From Rubrimonas cliftonensis (lineage in GTDB: Bacteria > Pseudomonadota > Alphaproteobacteria > Rhodobacterales > Rhodobacteraceae), in the NCBI RefSeq assembly GCF_900107585.1, contig NZ_FNQM01000009.1, positions 62,001 through 126,000 on the forward strand: DNA of 64,000 nucleotides, given 5' to 3'. Each line of letters opens with the position of its first letter. Positions within the stretch are counted from its first letter, which is position 1. Below the pieces are notes generated by a model. It was not told the origin of the DNA. It did no database searches and worked only from the letters and a program-made list of their open reading frames with translations. The translations under genes were made by a program, and so were the position numbers. Shown here piece by piece: positions 17,461 to 25,976 of this stretch.

Positions 17461-18078
17461 TCAGTTGCGCGACGGGAAGATCCCGTTCGTCATGATGCAG
17501 AAGCGCAGCACCTGATAGGGCTGGCGGATGTCGACCGGCTGGCCGTCCCCGGCGCTCTCGACCGCGACGGTCACCGCCTGCGGGCCCATCTCGACCGTCG
17601 CGCCGCCCGGCGGCGCAACGCCGTAGATCGCTGATCCGGTCGAGAGCGCGGGGAGCGCGCCCTGCGGCGAGGGCGTCGACGCGGGCGAGTTGAGGCCGTG
17701 CAACTGGCCCGTCGCCCCATGGGCATGGGGCGGAAGCTGCGCGGCGTCGAGCACGCGCGTCTCGGCGCCGCCCTTCTCGCCAAGGGTGTAGGCGCTCAGC
17801 CCCGGCCCCTCGCCGAGATGGATCGGCGTGCGGCCTCGCAGGTCCGGCAGCGCGAAGGTCGTGAGGCCGTCGCCGCCGAACGTCGTGCCATAGATAGAAT
17901 ACAGCGGCCCGTTGCTGTCGATCCGCAGGAGCCGCCCGTCCGCCTCCACCGACGGGTTGGGGCAGAAGCTGTAGCCGACGAGGATGATCTCGCCGAGCAG
18001 CCGTTCCTGCGCCTGCGCGCCGCCCGCCGCGAGGCCGAGCGCGGCGACAAGGCCCCTCACGGTCGCGCGGCGGTTCAT
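17461..18078 (-). CDS. Secreted phage tail-collar (microcystin-dependent-like) protein
   Basis: A 205-residue protein with a signal peptide (about residues 1-23, ending AAGGAQAQ) followed by a phage tail collar domain. The domain shows LLGEIILVGYSFCPN, SIYGTTFGGDGLTTFALPDL, RGRTPIHLGEGPGLSAYTLG and AAQLPPHAHGATG. This is the pattern of 'tail fiber protein'/MdpB-type proteins that occur outside prophages. No other phage gene is nearby. The start overlaps the end of the upstream VPLPA-CTERM gene by 4 bp (ATGA), so the two are probably made together and both exported. Function is unknown; a surface or extracellular role is inferred from the signal peptide. Confidence 0.82.
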   Translation of the reverse strand: MNRRATVRGLVAALGLAAGGAQAQERLLGEIILVGYSFCPNPSVEADGRLLRIDSNGPLYSIYGTTFGGDGLTTFALPDLRGRTPIHLGEGPGLSAYTLGEKGGAETRVLDAAQLPPHAHGATGQLHGLNSPASTPSPQGALPALSTGSAIYGVAPPGGATVEMGPQAVTVAVESAGDGQPVDIRQPYQVLRFCIMTNGIFPSRN

Positions 18079-18854
18079 GACCGGGCCCGTTGGCCGCCGG
18101 GCGCGCGCGTTGCGCGTCCGGGCCTGCGGGCGCGGTTGACGCCCAGAAGGCCGAGCGCGCCGCCCAGCAGCAGGATAGAGGCCGGGAGCGGGATCGGCGC
18201 GACGGCGGCGCCGGCCGTCTCGAAGTCCAGCCGCGCGAAGTCCACGGCGTAGTCGTCGGCGATGTTGAACTGCGCGAAGGAGTCCTCGGGGATCACCGTC
18301 AGCGTGTTCAGCCCCTGCCGGAGCAGCGTCGTCACGTCGAAGCTCAGCGTGGTGATGTTGAGCGCGGCGGGATTGCCGCCTAGCAGCACCGGATCGGCGA
18401 AGAACACCCCGACGTCGGTCGTGTTGAACAGGAAGCGCGTGCCCACGAACGGGTCGCCGAAGGGCGAGGTCGCCTGCACGCCGAGGTTGATCCCGGCGGT
18501 GCGGATCGAAACCGTCGCCGAGAGGACCGGCGCGCCGTCGAGGTCCACGATGAAGTCGAAGTCCAGCGGCCCGAGTTCGCCGAAGCGGTCGGTGCCCGCC
18601 GGATCGTCGGGCGTGCTGTTGTCGACGGGCGCGACGCTGGCGATCAGCGCGGTGTCGGGGCAGACCGTCAGCCCCGGAAAGCCGAAGCAGTCGTCGTCGC
18701 CGACCATCAGCGAGACCGTCGCCGCCTTCGCCTCGCCCGACGGGATGAATGCGCAGACGGCCGCCAGCGCGCCGAGCGCCCCGGCGCAGGCGGCCCATGA
18801 CCGGCGCGGCGCCCTGGCGCGTCCGGTTGAAGTGCTGTTGAGCAGTGTCGACAT
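18075..18854 (-). CDS. VPLPA-CTERM sorting domain protein
   Basis: A 259-residue exported protein. The N-terminus has a basic region and hydrophobic stretch (about residues 15-45, ...GEAKAATV). The middle is beta-rich with no domain I recognise. The C-terminus is a sorting signal: PIPLPASILLLGGALGLLG followed by Arg-rich NRARRPGRATR, matching the VPLPA-CTERM signal processed by exosortase XrtD-type enzymes in Rhodobacterales. The start at 18854 has AGAGGA at good spacing. The frame stays open upstream to 19100, but that extension lacks secretion features. It is coupled to the tail-collar gene. No exosortase gene is in the window. Confidence 0.78.
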   Translation of the reverse strand: MSTLLNSTSTGRARAPRRSWAACAGALGALAAVCAFIPSGEAKAATVSLMVGDDDCFGFPGLTVCPDTALIASVAPVDNSTPDDPAGTDRFGELGPLDFDFIVDLDGAPVLSATVSIRTAGINLGVQATSPFGDPFVGTRFLFNTTDVGVFFADPVLLGGNPAALNITTLSFDVTTLLRQGLNTLTVIPEDSFAQFNIADDYAVDFARLDFETAGAAVAPIPLPASILLLGGALGLLGVNRARRPGRATRAPGGQRARS

Positions 18855-19616
18855 GGTGTTTTCCTCTGACTGGACTGGCGACTCTCGGCGGGTTCCCGCC
18901 GTCACGCGCTCGGCGTCGGGGGGCTGCTTGGGCGGCGCGTCGGCGACCGCCCCGGCGAGCGAGGCGGCGACCTCGGCGCCCTCCCCGTCGCGGCGCTGCC
19001 CGCCCGAACCTGGGGAAGCGGGCTTTTCGCACACGCTTTCGAGGGACGCGGCGGGACGCATCATCATCGCAAGCCTCCCGTTTCCAGCGCCGCTCGCCAT
19101 CTGCTCGTCGATTCCCGATCAATCCTGCAAAAAGGCCTTGGCCGGGAGCCGCCAAATCCGGAGGGGGGGGCCTCGGATTTTTTTGAGGGGGGCTCTGGCG
19201 CCGCGACCGCGGTCCACGGCGAGAGCCCCCGGGCGTCGGCGCGGCCGGCCAGAGGGCGGCTTCACCACATGAATCGGGTCGGGCCACCCGAGCCGCCGCT
19301 CGTCGTATTCCCGCCTTAGCGCCGCGACCGGCCGGAAGCGGGAGCGGCCCTCCGGGGGCGCGGTCGGAGAAGCGATGCTGCGCGGCTGGCCGGTTCAGCG
19401 GTCGATGGCCGTTCGCCTGAACCTGGGCGCGGAGAACGGGCGGAGGCGTGGTGATGGATCTGAAGCGTCCCGGCGGCTCCGCGCATTCGCGAGGGTGCGC
19501 CGCGGGTGCGAAGCGGCAGGCCGCCTGAAACTTGCGTTCAGCGGATGCGGCCGCCACCGGCGCAACCCTTCGCGGCGCGGCGGCGCTCGCCTGATCGAAC
19601 GCCGCCGCGTCGTCGT
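18855..19616. other. Gap without a recognisable gene
   Basis: No open frame here looks like a protein. Two inverted repeats are visible on the + strand. One (about 19154-19180) pairs AAATCCGGAGG with CCTCGGATTT around a G-run and runs into seven T residues, terminator-like, yet no + strand gene ends nearby. The other pairs GGGGGCTCT (19188-19196) with AGAGCCCCC (19222-19230). The right edge adjoins the decayed ATPase. Confidence 0.5.
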
Positions 19617-20117
19617 CAGGGTCATGGACGGCGCGCCGATGAAGCGCGCGACGAAGGCGCTCGCCGGTCGATCGCAAGGCGCGATCGGGGGGCTAGGCCG
19701 CTCTACGCGACCCCGCTTCATCACATCCGGCATGTCGCCCCCGGTCATGGCCCCGATCCGATCATGGGCGACGTGCGTCGCCGTCGCGCTGGGCCAAAGA
19801 TGCGGGCGCGTGATCTCCGCGCGCATCTCGCTCCCCAGCCGCGCGTCGAGGTTCGAGAGCGTCGCGTCGAAGACGAAGGCGGCGGGAGCGCGCATGATCT
19901 CGCTCCCATGCCGCCGGCGCGACGCCCCCGCCCATCGCGCCGGCGGCAGTTCCGAAAACCTCGTTGCCCATGGAGCGGTCTCACATGCCGCGGAAGGTCG
20001 GCTTGAGACGCGCCTCTCCCTGCGGCCCCTGCATCGGGCCACGCGAAGGATCTCGGCTGCGCCGAGTGCGGTGACGCGGTTCATGGGGGCGATGCGGATT
20101 CGGACTTCGGCAGTCTG
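19617..20117 (-). pseudogene. Decayed UgpC/MalK-type ABC transporter ATPase
   Basis: Fragments of a sugar-type ABC ATPase remain. At about 20111-20050 the text AEVRIRIAPMNRVTALGAAEIL recalls the N-terminus (V.VTK.FGA.EIL), quoted here only in part. Near 19970 MGNEVFG recalls ENMAFG, followed by a frameshift around a corrupted LSGGQ (MGGGV). At 19907-19617 one frame gives MRAPAAFVFDATLSNLDARL, then MRAEI, ATHVAHDRIGAMTGGDMPDV, MKRGRVE and CDRPASAFVARFIGAPSM, matching Walker B, the H-loop and the start of the MalK C-terminal domain. Walker A is gone and the Walker B Glu-Pro is Ala-Thr. The parent gene is clear; the remnant is not functional. The short stretch 20118-20265 shows nothing else. Confidence 0.75.
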
Positions 20118-20265
20118 GCGCTGGGCCAGCCCGAACCTCCGCGGGGCGCGCCGCCCGCTCAGGGCTGAAAGCAGGCCGCCGGACCGTTTTCCGGGCGCCA
20201 TGCGGGGCGGGCCACGTCATCTACCGGTCCAGCCGGATCGGCGGCGAGAGCGCTTGCGCCGCGCC

Positions 20266-21795
20266 TCAGCCGCTCCTGCGCGGTGAAGAGGCCGCCACCG
20301 CGCCTTCCAGCGCCGCCGCGGCGCGATAGATCAGCGCTTCGCCGAGCATCGGCCCGACGAGCTGCGCGCCGACCGGGCGGCCGTCCGGCGTCAGGCCGCA
20401 GGGCAGGGAGATCGCCGGGTGCCCCGTCGCGCAGGTCGGCGCGGTGTTCGGGAGCATCGAGAAGGCCGCGGCGACGATGTCCTCCCGGCTCGCGCCTGGC
20501 GGCGGCAGCGGCTGCGCCGCCATCGGCGTGGTCGGCATGAGCAGCAGGTCATGCTCGGCGAGCGCGGCGTCATAGGCCGCGGTCAGCCGCCGGTTGAGGT
20601 TCTGCGCCTTGCCGTAGAAGCGGCCGCGATGGCGCGAAGTCATGTAGTGGCCCATCAGGATGCCGAGCTTCAGCGTCTCCGACAGCTCGTCGGCCCGGGC
20701 GCGCCAGCGAGCATGGGCGTCGAGCATGCTCTCAAGGAACACGCCCTTCATGTTGGTCCCGTAGGCGTTCTGGCGCATCATCAGCTCGGTGGCGCCCTCC
20801 AGGAAGATCGGCGTCCAGATCGCCGCGCCGACGGCGTGCAGCGGCATCGAGATCTCGCTCACGCGCGCGCCCTGCCGCGCCAGGGTCGCCCCCGCCGCGC
20901 GCACCTGCGCGTTCACCGCCGCCTCCGCGCCGGCCATGGCGAAGCTCTCGGCGACCATCGCGACGCGAAGCCCGGCCGCGCCATGGGCCAGCGCCTCAGT
21001 GTAGCGTTGCGACGGCGCGCCGCTCTGGCGCGGGTCGAGCCCGTCCGGCCCGGCCATGACCTCCAGCATCAGCGCGTTGTCGGCGACGGTGCGGGTCATG
21101 GGGCCGACATGGTCGATGGTGGCCTCGACCGCGAAGACCCCGGTGTAGGGCACGAGACCATGGGTCGGCTTCATGCCGACGATGCCGCAGAACGAGGCGG
21201 GGATGCGGATCGAGCCGCCCTGGTCGCCGCCCGTCGCCATGTCCACGACGCCCGCCGCCACCAGCGCGGCGGAGCCGGAGGACGAGCCGCCGGCGTTGCC
21301 GCCGGGAACGGCGGGGTTCTCGACCGGGCCGGAATGGCTGGTGTGGCTGCCGCCCGAGGCGCAGTAGTACTCGCAGACGGCCTTGCCGCGGATCTCCGCG
21401 CCGGCGTCCAGCAGCCGCGTCACGATGGTGGCGTCGATCTCGGGGATGTAGCCTTCGAGGATGGAGGAGCCGTTCGTCATCGGCATGCCCGCGACGCAGA
21501 CGTTGTCCTTGATCGCGACCGTTTTTCCGAAGAGCGGCCCGCGCGGCGCGCCCCTGATGGTTCCCAGCGTCGCCCAGGCCCCGCAAGGGTTCTCCTCCGG
21601 GTCGGGGCGGCGGCCCGGCGTGCGCGGATGCTTCGTCTCCGGCAGCGGCTCGGCCATCGCATCCACGATGTCGTAGCTGTCGAACAGCCCCTGCATCAGT
21701 CCGCGAAAGCTCTCCGCGTCGGCCGCCGACAGCGACAGCCCCAGCTCGCGGCCGACCGCGCGCAACTCGTCGGCGCCGGGCCGGCGGATCGTCAC
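20266..21795 (-). CDS. Amidase, paralogue of the fused amidase upstream
   Basis: A 509-residue amidase of the wide-substrate AmdA-like branch. The catalytic Lys is in GKTVAIKDNVCVAG, the cis-Ser in NAGGSSSGSAALV, and the nucleophile in GGDQGGSIRIPASFCG. The N-terminal alpha-helical extension (about residues 1-90) precedes the signature core, as in aliphatic/aromatic amidases of 500 residues. It overlaps the fused ATPase-amidase gene by 4 bp and is the last gene of the HAAT importer operon. It and the fused amidase align from the first methionine (MTIRRPGADEL.. versus MTVQRPSFDQL..), indicating a tandem duplication. Expected reaction: hydrolysis of an imported amide to acid and ammonia. Substrate unknown. 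Confidence 0.87.
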   Translation of the reverse strand: MTIRRPGADELRAVGRELGLSLSAADAESFRGLMQGLFDSYDIVDAMAEPLPETKHPRTPGRRPDPEENPCGAWATLGTIRGAPRGPLFGKTVAIKDNVCVAGMPMTNGSSILEGYIPEIDATIVTRLLDAGAEIRGKAVCEYYCASGGSHTSHSGPVENPAVPGGNAGGSSSGSAALVAAGVVDMATGGDQGGSIRIPASFCGIVGMKPTHGLVPYTGVFAVEATIDHVGPMTRTVADNALMLEVMAGPDGLDPRQSGAPSQRYTEALAHGAAGLRVAMVAESFAMAGAEAAVNAQVRAAGATLARQGARVSEISMPLHAVGAAIWTPIFLEGATELMMRQNAYGTNMKGVFLESMLDAHARWRARADELSETLKLGILMGHYMTSRHRGRFYGKAQNLNRRLTAAYDAALAEHDLLLMPTTPMAAQPLPPPGASREDIVAAAFSMLPNTAPTCATGHPAISLPCGLTPDGRPVGAQLVGPMLGEALIYRAAAALEGAVAASSPRRSG

Positions 21796-24188
21796 ATCGA
21801 CTTCCAGTCGCCGGCGGCCTCGAAGGCGGCGGCGGCCTGGTAGATCGTGCTCTCGGCCCAGTGCTTGCCGACGAGCATCGCGCCCACCGGCAGCCCGTCG
21901 GCGAGCGCGCAGGGCAGGCTCATCGCGGGATGGCCGGTCACGTCGAAGGGCGCGGTGTTGTTGAGCATCTCGAAGGCGCGCTGCAGCACCTCCGCCAGCG
22001 GCGCGTCTGGCGCGGGGATCGGCGTCGCGCGCATCGCGGTCGTCGGCATCAGCAGCAGATCGTAGGCGCCGAGCATCTGGTCATAGGCCGCCCGCAGCCG
22101 CCGCGCGAGGTTCTGCGCCTTGGCGTAGTAGTGGCCGCGATGGTGGCGCAGGAAATACTCGCCGGTGAACATCGTGATCTTGAGCGTCTCCGACAGCTCG
22201 TCGGCCCGGCTGCGCCAGTTGGCGTGGGCGTCGAGCAGGGAGGTCGTGTAGAGCCCCTTCCAGCCGGTGCCCATGCCGTTGCCGCTCATCATCTGGTTGG
22301 TGGCGCCCTCGGAGGCGATGGCGGTCCAGATCGCCATCGCCTTGTCGTGCATCGGGATCGACACCTCGTCGACCGAGGCGCCGAGGTCGCGGAAACTCGC
22401 CGCCGCGCGCCGCACCGCCTCGTCCACGCAGGGCTCGCTCTCGGGCCGGCCGAAGCCCTCGCGCACCACGGCGATGCGCAGGCCCCGCGCGCCGCGACCC
22501 AGCGCGGCGGTGTAGGCGTCGGTCTTCGGCGCGTACTGCCGCGGGTCGAGCCCGTCCTCGCCGGCCAGCACCTCCAGCATCAGGGCGTTGTCGGCGACGT
22601 TGGCGGTCATCGGGCCGGTGTGGTCGATGGTCGTCTCGATCGGCATGACGCCGGTGTAGGGCACGAGGCCGTGGGTCGGCTTCATGCCGTAGACGCCGCA
22701 GAACGAGGCCGGCATGCGGATCGATCCGCCCTGGTCGCCGCCGATCGCCATGTCCACCTGCCCCGACGCCACCACGGCCGCCGAGCCGGAGGAGGAGCCG
22801 CCGGCCGAGTAGCCGCGCTTCCAGGGGTTGTGCGTCGGCCCGGTCGCGTTGGTGTGGCTGCCGCCGGAGAAGCAGAAGTATTCGCAGTGCGCCTTGCCGA
22901 CGATCGTGCCGCCGGCCTCCAGGATGCGCGTGACGATGGTGGCGTCGATGTCGGGCGTGTAGCCCTTGAGCGTCGAGGCGCCGTTCATCATCGGCACGCC
23001 GGCGAGGCACACGTTGTCCTTCAGCGCGATGGTCTTGCCCGAGAGCGGCCCGCGCGGCGCGCCGCGCACCTCGGTCCTGACATACCAGGCGTTGAGGGGG
23101 TCTTCCTCCTCGGTCGGGCGGCGCCCGGCGGTGCGGGGGAACTCCACCGCCGGCAGGTTGTCGGGCATCGCGTCGAGGATGTCGTACCGCTTCATCGAGG
23201 CTTCCATGAGCCCCAGGAACTCGCGGATGCGGTCATCGGACAGGTTCATGCCGAAATCGCGCACGATCGCCTTGAGCTGGTCGAAACTGGGGCGCTGCAC
23301 GGTCATGCGGGCGAGCCTTTCGGTGAGGTCGGCGGGGGCGGAGATCGGGGCAGGGGCGGGCGCCGGCGTCTCGTTCGCCATCGCGCCGTTGCGGTGCGGG
23401 CCGGCGGGCGAGGGCGACGGGGCGACCGCTGGCATGGCTGCGCCGCCGGCGGGGGCTGCGGCCGGTCGTGCGCTGCGGAAGCCGGTGAACTCGTCGATCA
23501 GCGCGCCGTCCATCTCGCCGCGCGCCATCTCGCCCTTGATCTGGCCCTTCTGGAGCACCAGCACCCTGTCGCAAAGGCCGGTGATGAACTCCAGGTTCTG
23601 CTCCACGAGGATGATGGTCAGGCCGCGCGCCTCGGCCAGTTCTCGCAGCTTGTCCTCGATCAGATCGACGATGGAGGGCTGGATGCCCTCGGTCGGCTCG
23701 TCCAGCAGCACCAGGTCCGGCGCGGAGACCAGACAGCGCGCCAGCGCCAGAAGCTGCTGCTCCCCGCCCGAGAGCGCCCCGCCCGGCCGGTCGAGCAGGC
23801 GCTCAAGCTGCGGGAACTCCGCGAGGATCGCCTCCAGCGCCGCGCGCTCGTCCTCCAGCCCGTGGCTGGCCACGCCCATGCGCAGGTTGTCGCGCACCGA
23901 GAGCGTCGGGAAGATCCCGCGGCCCTGCGGAACGTAGCCGACGCCGAGCAGCGCCCGGCGATGCGCGCCCTCGCGCGTCACGTCCACGCCGTCGAAGGTG
24001 ATCTCGCCGCCGGTCGCCGGCACGAGGCCCATCAGGGTCTTCAGCAGCGTCGTCTTGCCCATGCCGTTGTGGCCGAGCACGCCGAGGATCTCGCCGGCGC
24101 CCACCGTCACGTCGAGGCCCTGCAGCACCGGCACGCGGCCGTAGCCCGAGCGCAGCCCCCTGGCCGCGAGGATGACGTCGGCGCTCAA
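21792..24188 (-). CDS. LivF/UrtE-type ABC ATPase fused in frame to an amidase
   Basis: A single 798-codon frame. Residues 1-240 are a complete LivF/UrtE-type ATPase: Walker A GHNGMGKTTL (39-48), signature LSGGEQQ (139-145), Walker B LVLLDEPTEGIQPS and H-loop LVEQNLEFI. Residues about 240-294 are an Ala/Pro-rich linker. Residues 295-798 are a full amidase with Lys390, the GGSSSGS loop (463-469) and Ser489 in GGDQGGSIR. Both halves look active. Met295 (23306) aligns with the start of the paralogous amidase and has GAAAGG 9 bp upstream, so internal initiation of a free amidase is possible. The start overlaps the LivG/UrtD-type gene by 4 bp. Consequence: amide hydrolysis could be tethered to the importer. 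Confidence 0.85.
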   Translation of the reverse strand: MSADVILAARGLRSGYGRVPVLQGLDVTVGAGEILGVLGHNGMGKTTLLKTLMGLVPATGGEITFDGVDVTREGAHRRALLGVGYVPQGRGIFPTLSVRDNLRMGVASHGLEDERAALEAILAEFPQLERLLDRPGGALSGGEQQLLALARCLVSAPDLVLLDEPTEGIQPSIVDLIEDKLRELAEARGLTIILVEQNLEFITGLCDRVLVLQKGQIKGEMARGEMDGALIDEFTGFRSARPAAAPAGGAAMPAVAPSPSPAGPHRNGAMANETPAPAPAPISAPADLTERLARMTVQRPSFDQLKAIVRDFGMNLSDDRIREFLGLMEASMKRYDILDAMPDNLPAVEFPRTAGRRPTEEEDPLNAWYVRTEVRGAPRGPLSGKTIALKDNVCLAGVPMMNGASTLKGYTPDIDATIVTRILEAGGTIVGKAHCEYFCFSGGSHTNATGPTHNPWKRGYSAGGSSSGSAAVVASGQVDMAIGGDQGGSIRMPASFCGVYGMKPTHGLVPYTGVMPIETTIDHTGPMTANVADNALMLEVLAGEDGLDPRQYAPKTDAYTAALGRGARGLRIAVVREGFGRPESEPCVDEAVRRAAASFRDLGASVDEVSIPMHDKAMAIWTAIASEGATNQMMSGNGMGTGWKGLYTTSLLDAHANWRSRADELSETLKITMFTGEYFLRHHRGHYYAKAQNLARRLRAAYDQMLGAYDLLLMPTTAMRATPIPAPDAPLAEVLQRAFEMLNNTAPFDVTGHPAMSLPCALADGLPVGAMLVGKHWAESTIYQAAAAFEAAGDWKSM

Positions 24189-24925
24189 TGCTTGTGCCCC
24201 AGATAGACGTCGCGCACCGTCGGGTCCGCGGACACCTCGTCCATCGGCCCTTCCATCAGGATGGCGCCGCGGTGAAACACCGTGACGCGCCCGGCGATGG
24301 CGCGGATGAAGTTCATGTCGTGCTCCACGACGATCAGGCTGGCGGTGCGGTTGATCTCGCGGATCAGCTCGGCGGTGAACACGGTCTCCTCGTCGGTCAT
24401 GCCGGCGGCGGGCTCGTCGAGCAGCACGAGCCAGGGCTCAGCCGCCATCACCATGCCCAGCTCCACCCACTGCCGCTGGCCATGCGCCAGCGCGCCGACC
24501 GCGCGGGCGCGGATGTCGCCGAGGCGCACCCGCTCCAGCGTCTCGGCCGTCAGCCGCTCGGCGCGCTCCGCGCCATGGGCGCGGCGGGCGGCGAGCCAGA
24601 TGTTCTCGCGCACGCTCAGGCCGTCGAACACGTTCGGCACCTGCGTCTTGACGCCCACGCCGAGCTGCGCGACCTGGTGCGGGTCGGCTCCGGTCATGTC
24701 GACGCCGCGGATCGTCACGACGCCCTCGGTCGGCTTGAGCTGCCCGGTCAGGCACTTGAAGAAGGTGCTCTTGCCGGCGCCGTTGGGGCCGATCAGGCAG
24801 CGCAGCTCGCCGGCCTCCAGTCTGAAGTTCACGTCGTCGTTGGCCGTCACGCCGCCGAAGCGCATGCTGAGGTTGCGGGTCTCCACCACTGTTTCGCGAC
24901 GGGTGCGGGAACGGGCGCGGGCCAT
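24185..24925 (-). CDS. HAAT ABC transporter ATP-binding protein, LivG/UrtD type
   Basis: A 246-residue ATPase with Walker A GPNGAGKST (about residues 47-55) and Walker B WLVLLDEPAAGMT. The signature position is weakened to LAHGQRQWVELG, as in UrtD, and the H-loop is VVEHDMNFIRAIA. The stretch KTQVPNVFDGLSVRENI is typical of the urea/amide branch, which has VP.VF instead of the F.N..LF seen in LivG. It pairs with the fused ATPase-amidase, whose start it overlaps by 4 bp. The permease gene ends 4 bp upstream. Confidence 0.88.
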   Translation of the reverse strand: MARARSRTRRETVVETRNLSMRFGGVTANDDVNFRLEAGELRCLIGPNGAGKSTFFKCLTGQLKPTEGVVTIRGVDMTGADPHQVAQLGVGVKTQVPNVFDGLSVRENIWLAARRAHGAERAERLTAETLERVRLGDIRARAVGALAHGQRQWVELGMVMAAEPWLVLLDEPAAGMTDEETVFTAELIREINRTASLIVVEHDMNFIRAIAGRVTVFHRGAILMEGPMDEVSADPTVRDVYLGHKH

Positions 24926-24929
24926 GGCG

Positions 24930-25976
24930 CTACTCGGCCGGCTCGGCGGCGAGCGCGCGCCGCGGTCGCCGCCGCCGCCGCGCGCGCCCGCGGCCCCGCA
25001 TCGCCCGCGCGGCGAGGTCCATCGCCGTCGGCGCCAGCCCCTGCGGCAGCAGCAGCACGAACACGATCAGCACCAGCCCCAGCACGACGTTGAGGTTCAC
25101 CAGCTGCTGGCTGCCCAGCCACGAGTTCAGGTAGAAGATGCCGAAGGCGCCCAGGATCGGCCCGATCAGCGTGCCCCGGCCGCCGACGATCACCCAGATG
25201 ATCGCCTGCGCGGCATAGGGCAGGCCGAAGAGGTCCGGCGTCACCCGGCCCACCCCGTTGGCCATCAGCACGCCCGCCAACCCCGCCAGCCCGCCGCCGA
25301 TGGTGAACAGGCCGAGCTTGTAGAGCCGCGCGTCGTAGCCCAGCAGCTCCGCGCGCGTCTCGTTCTCGCGCACCGCGGCGCAGACCCGCCCGAAGCGGCT
25401 GCGCGTCAGCCAGACGCAGCCGAAATAGCTCAAGGTCAGCGCGCTCATCGCCACGTAGAACAGCTGGTTCGGAAACAGGATCGCCGCGCTGTCCCAGGGC
25501 AGGGTCAGCGGTGGGGCCGACGTGCCGTTGAAGCCACCGAGCAGCGCGTCGCCGATCTTGTATTCCGGCCCGGAGGTGCGGCGGATCAGGCTGAAGAACA
25601 CCAGCGTCACCGTCAGCGTGATCGCGCCGAGATAGACGTCGGAGACCCGCCCGAAGAACATGAAGTATCCCAGCAGCGCCGCGAACGCCGCGCCGACCGC
25701 GATGGCGACCAGCACCGCGGTCGAGGTGTCGCCGAAATTCTGCGCCGCCACGGCGTAGGCGTAGGCGCCGAGGCCAAAGAACACCGTCTGCCCGAAGCAC
25801 AGGATGCCGCCATATCCCCAGATCAGCCCCAGGCTCAGGCCCAGCAGCGCCAGGGCGATGGCGGTGGTGAGGTTGATGATGGTGAAGAGCTGCAGCACCT
25901 GCGGCGCCAGCGCCATGAACGCCACCGCCAGCGCGCCCAGCGGCCACAGCCTGCCCGCGCCCGTCTCAGCCCCCAT
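24930..25976 (-). CDS. HAAT ABC transporter permease, LivM/UrtC type
   Basis: A 348-residue permease with about 9-10 membrane segments. Family marks are LGLIWGYGGILCFGQTVFFG and GLGAYAYAVAAQNFG near the N-terminus, the AVRENETRAELLGYDA coupling loop, and GGRGTLIGPILGAFGI near the end. The C-terminal 30 residues are very Arg-rich and probably cytoplasmic. The ATG at 25976 overlaps the stop of the LivH-type gene (TGATG). It forms the import channel together with the upstream permease. Confidence 0.88.
   Translation of the reverse strand: MGAETGAGRLWPLGALAVAFMALAPQVLQLFTIINLTTAIALALLGLSLGLIWGYGGILCFGQTVFFGLGAYAYAVAAQNFGDTSTAVLVAIAVGAAFAALLGYFMFFGRVSDVYLGAITLTVTLVFFSLIRRTSGPEYKIGDALLGGFNGTSAPPLTLPWDSAAILFPNQLFYVAMSALTLSYFGCVWLTRSRFGRVCAAVRENETRAELLGYDARLYKLGLFTIGGGLAGLAGVLMANGVGRVTPDLFGLPYAAQAIIWVIVGGRGTLIGPILGAFGIFYLNSWLGSQQLVNLNVVLGLVLIVFVLLLPQGLAPTAMDLAARAMRGRGRARRRRRPRRALAAEPAE

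Noticed and set aside
17461-18078. Prophage signal from the tail-collar protein
   Set aside because: No other phage genes are near, and the protein has its own signal peptide; tail-collar proteins of this type are common outside phages.
18854-19100. 82-codon in-frame N-terminal extension of the VPLPA-CTERM protein
   Set aside because: The extension would bury the signal peptide; the ATG at 18854 has a good ribosome-binding site and places the signal at the N-terminus.
19154-19184. Hairpin followed by seven T residues, a textbook terminator shape
   Set aside because: No plus-strand gene ends nearby and the minus-strand gene begins 300 bp away, so I list it only as a structure within the gap.
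19375-20286. Plus-strand 303-codon open frame across the gene-poor gap
   Set aside because: It is the complement of the decayed ATPase and has no protein-like character of its own.
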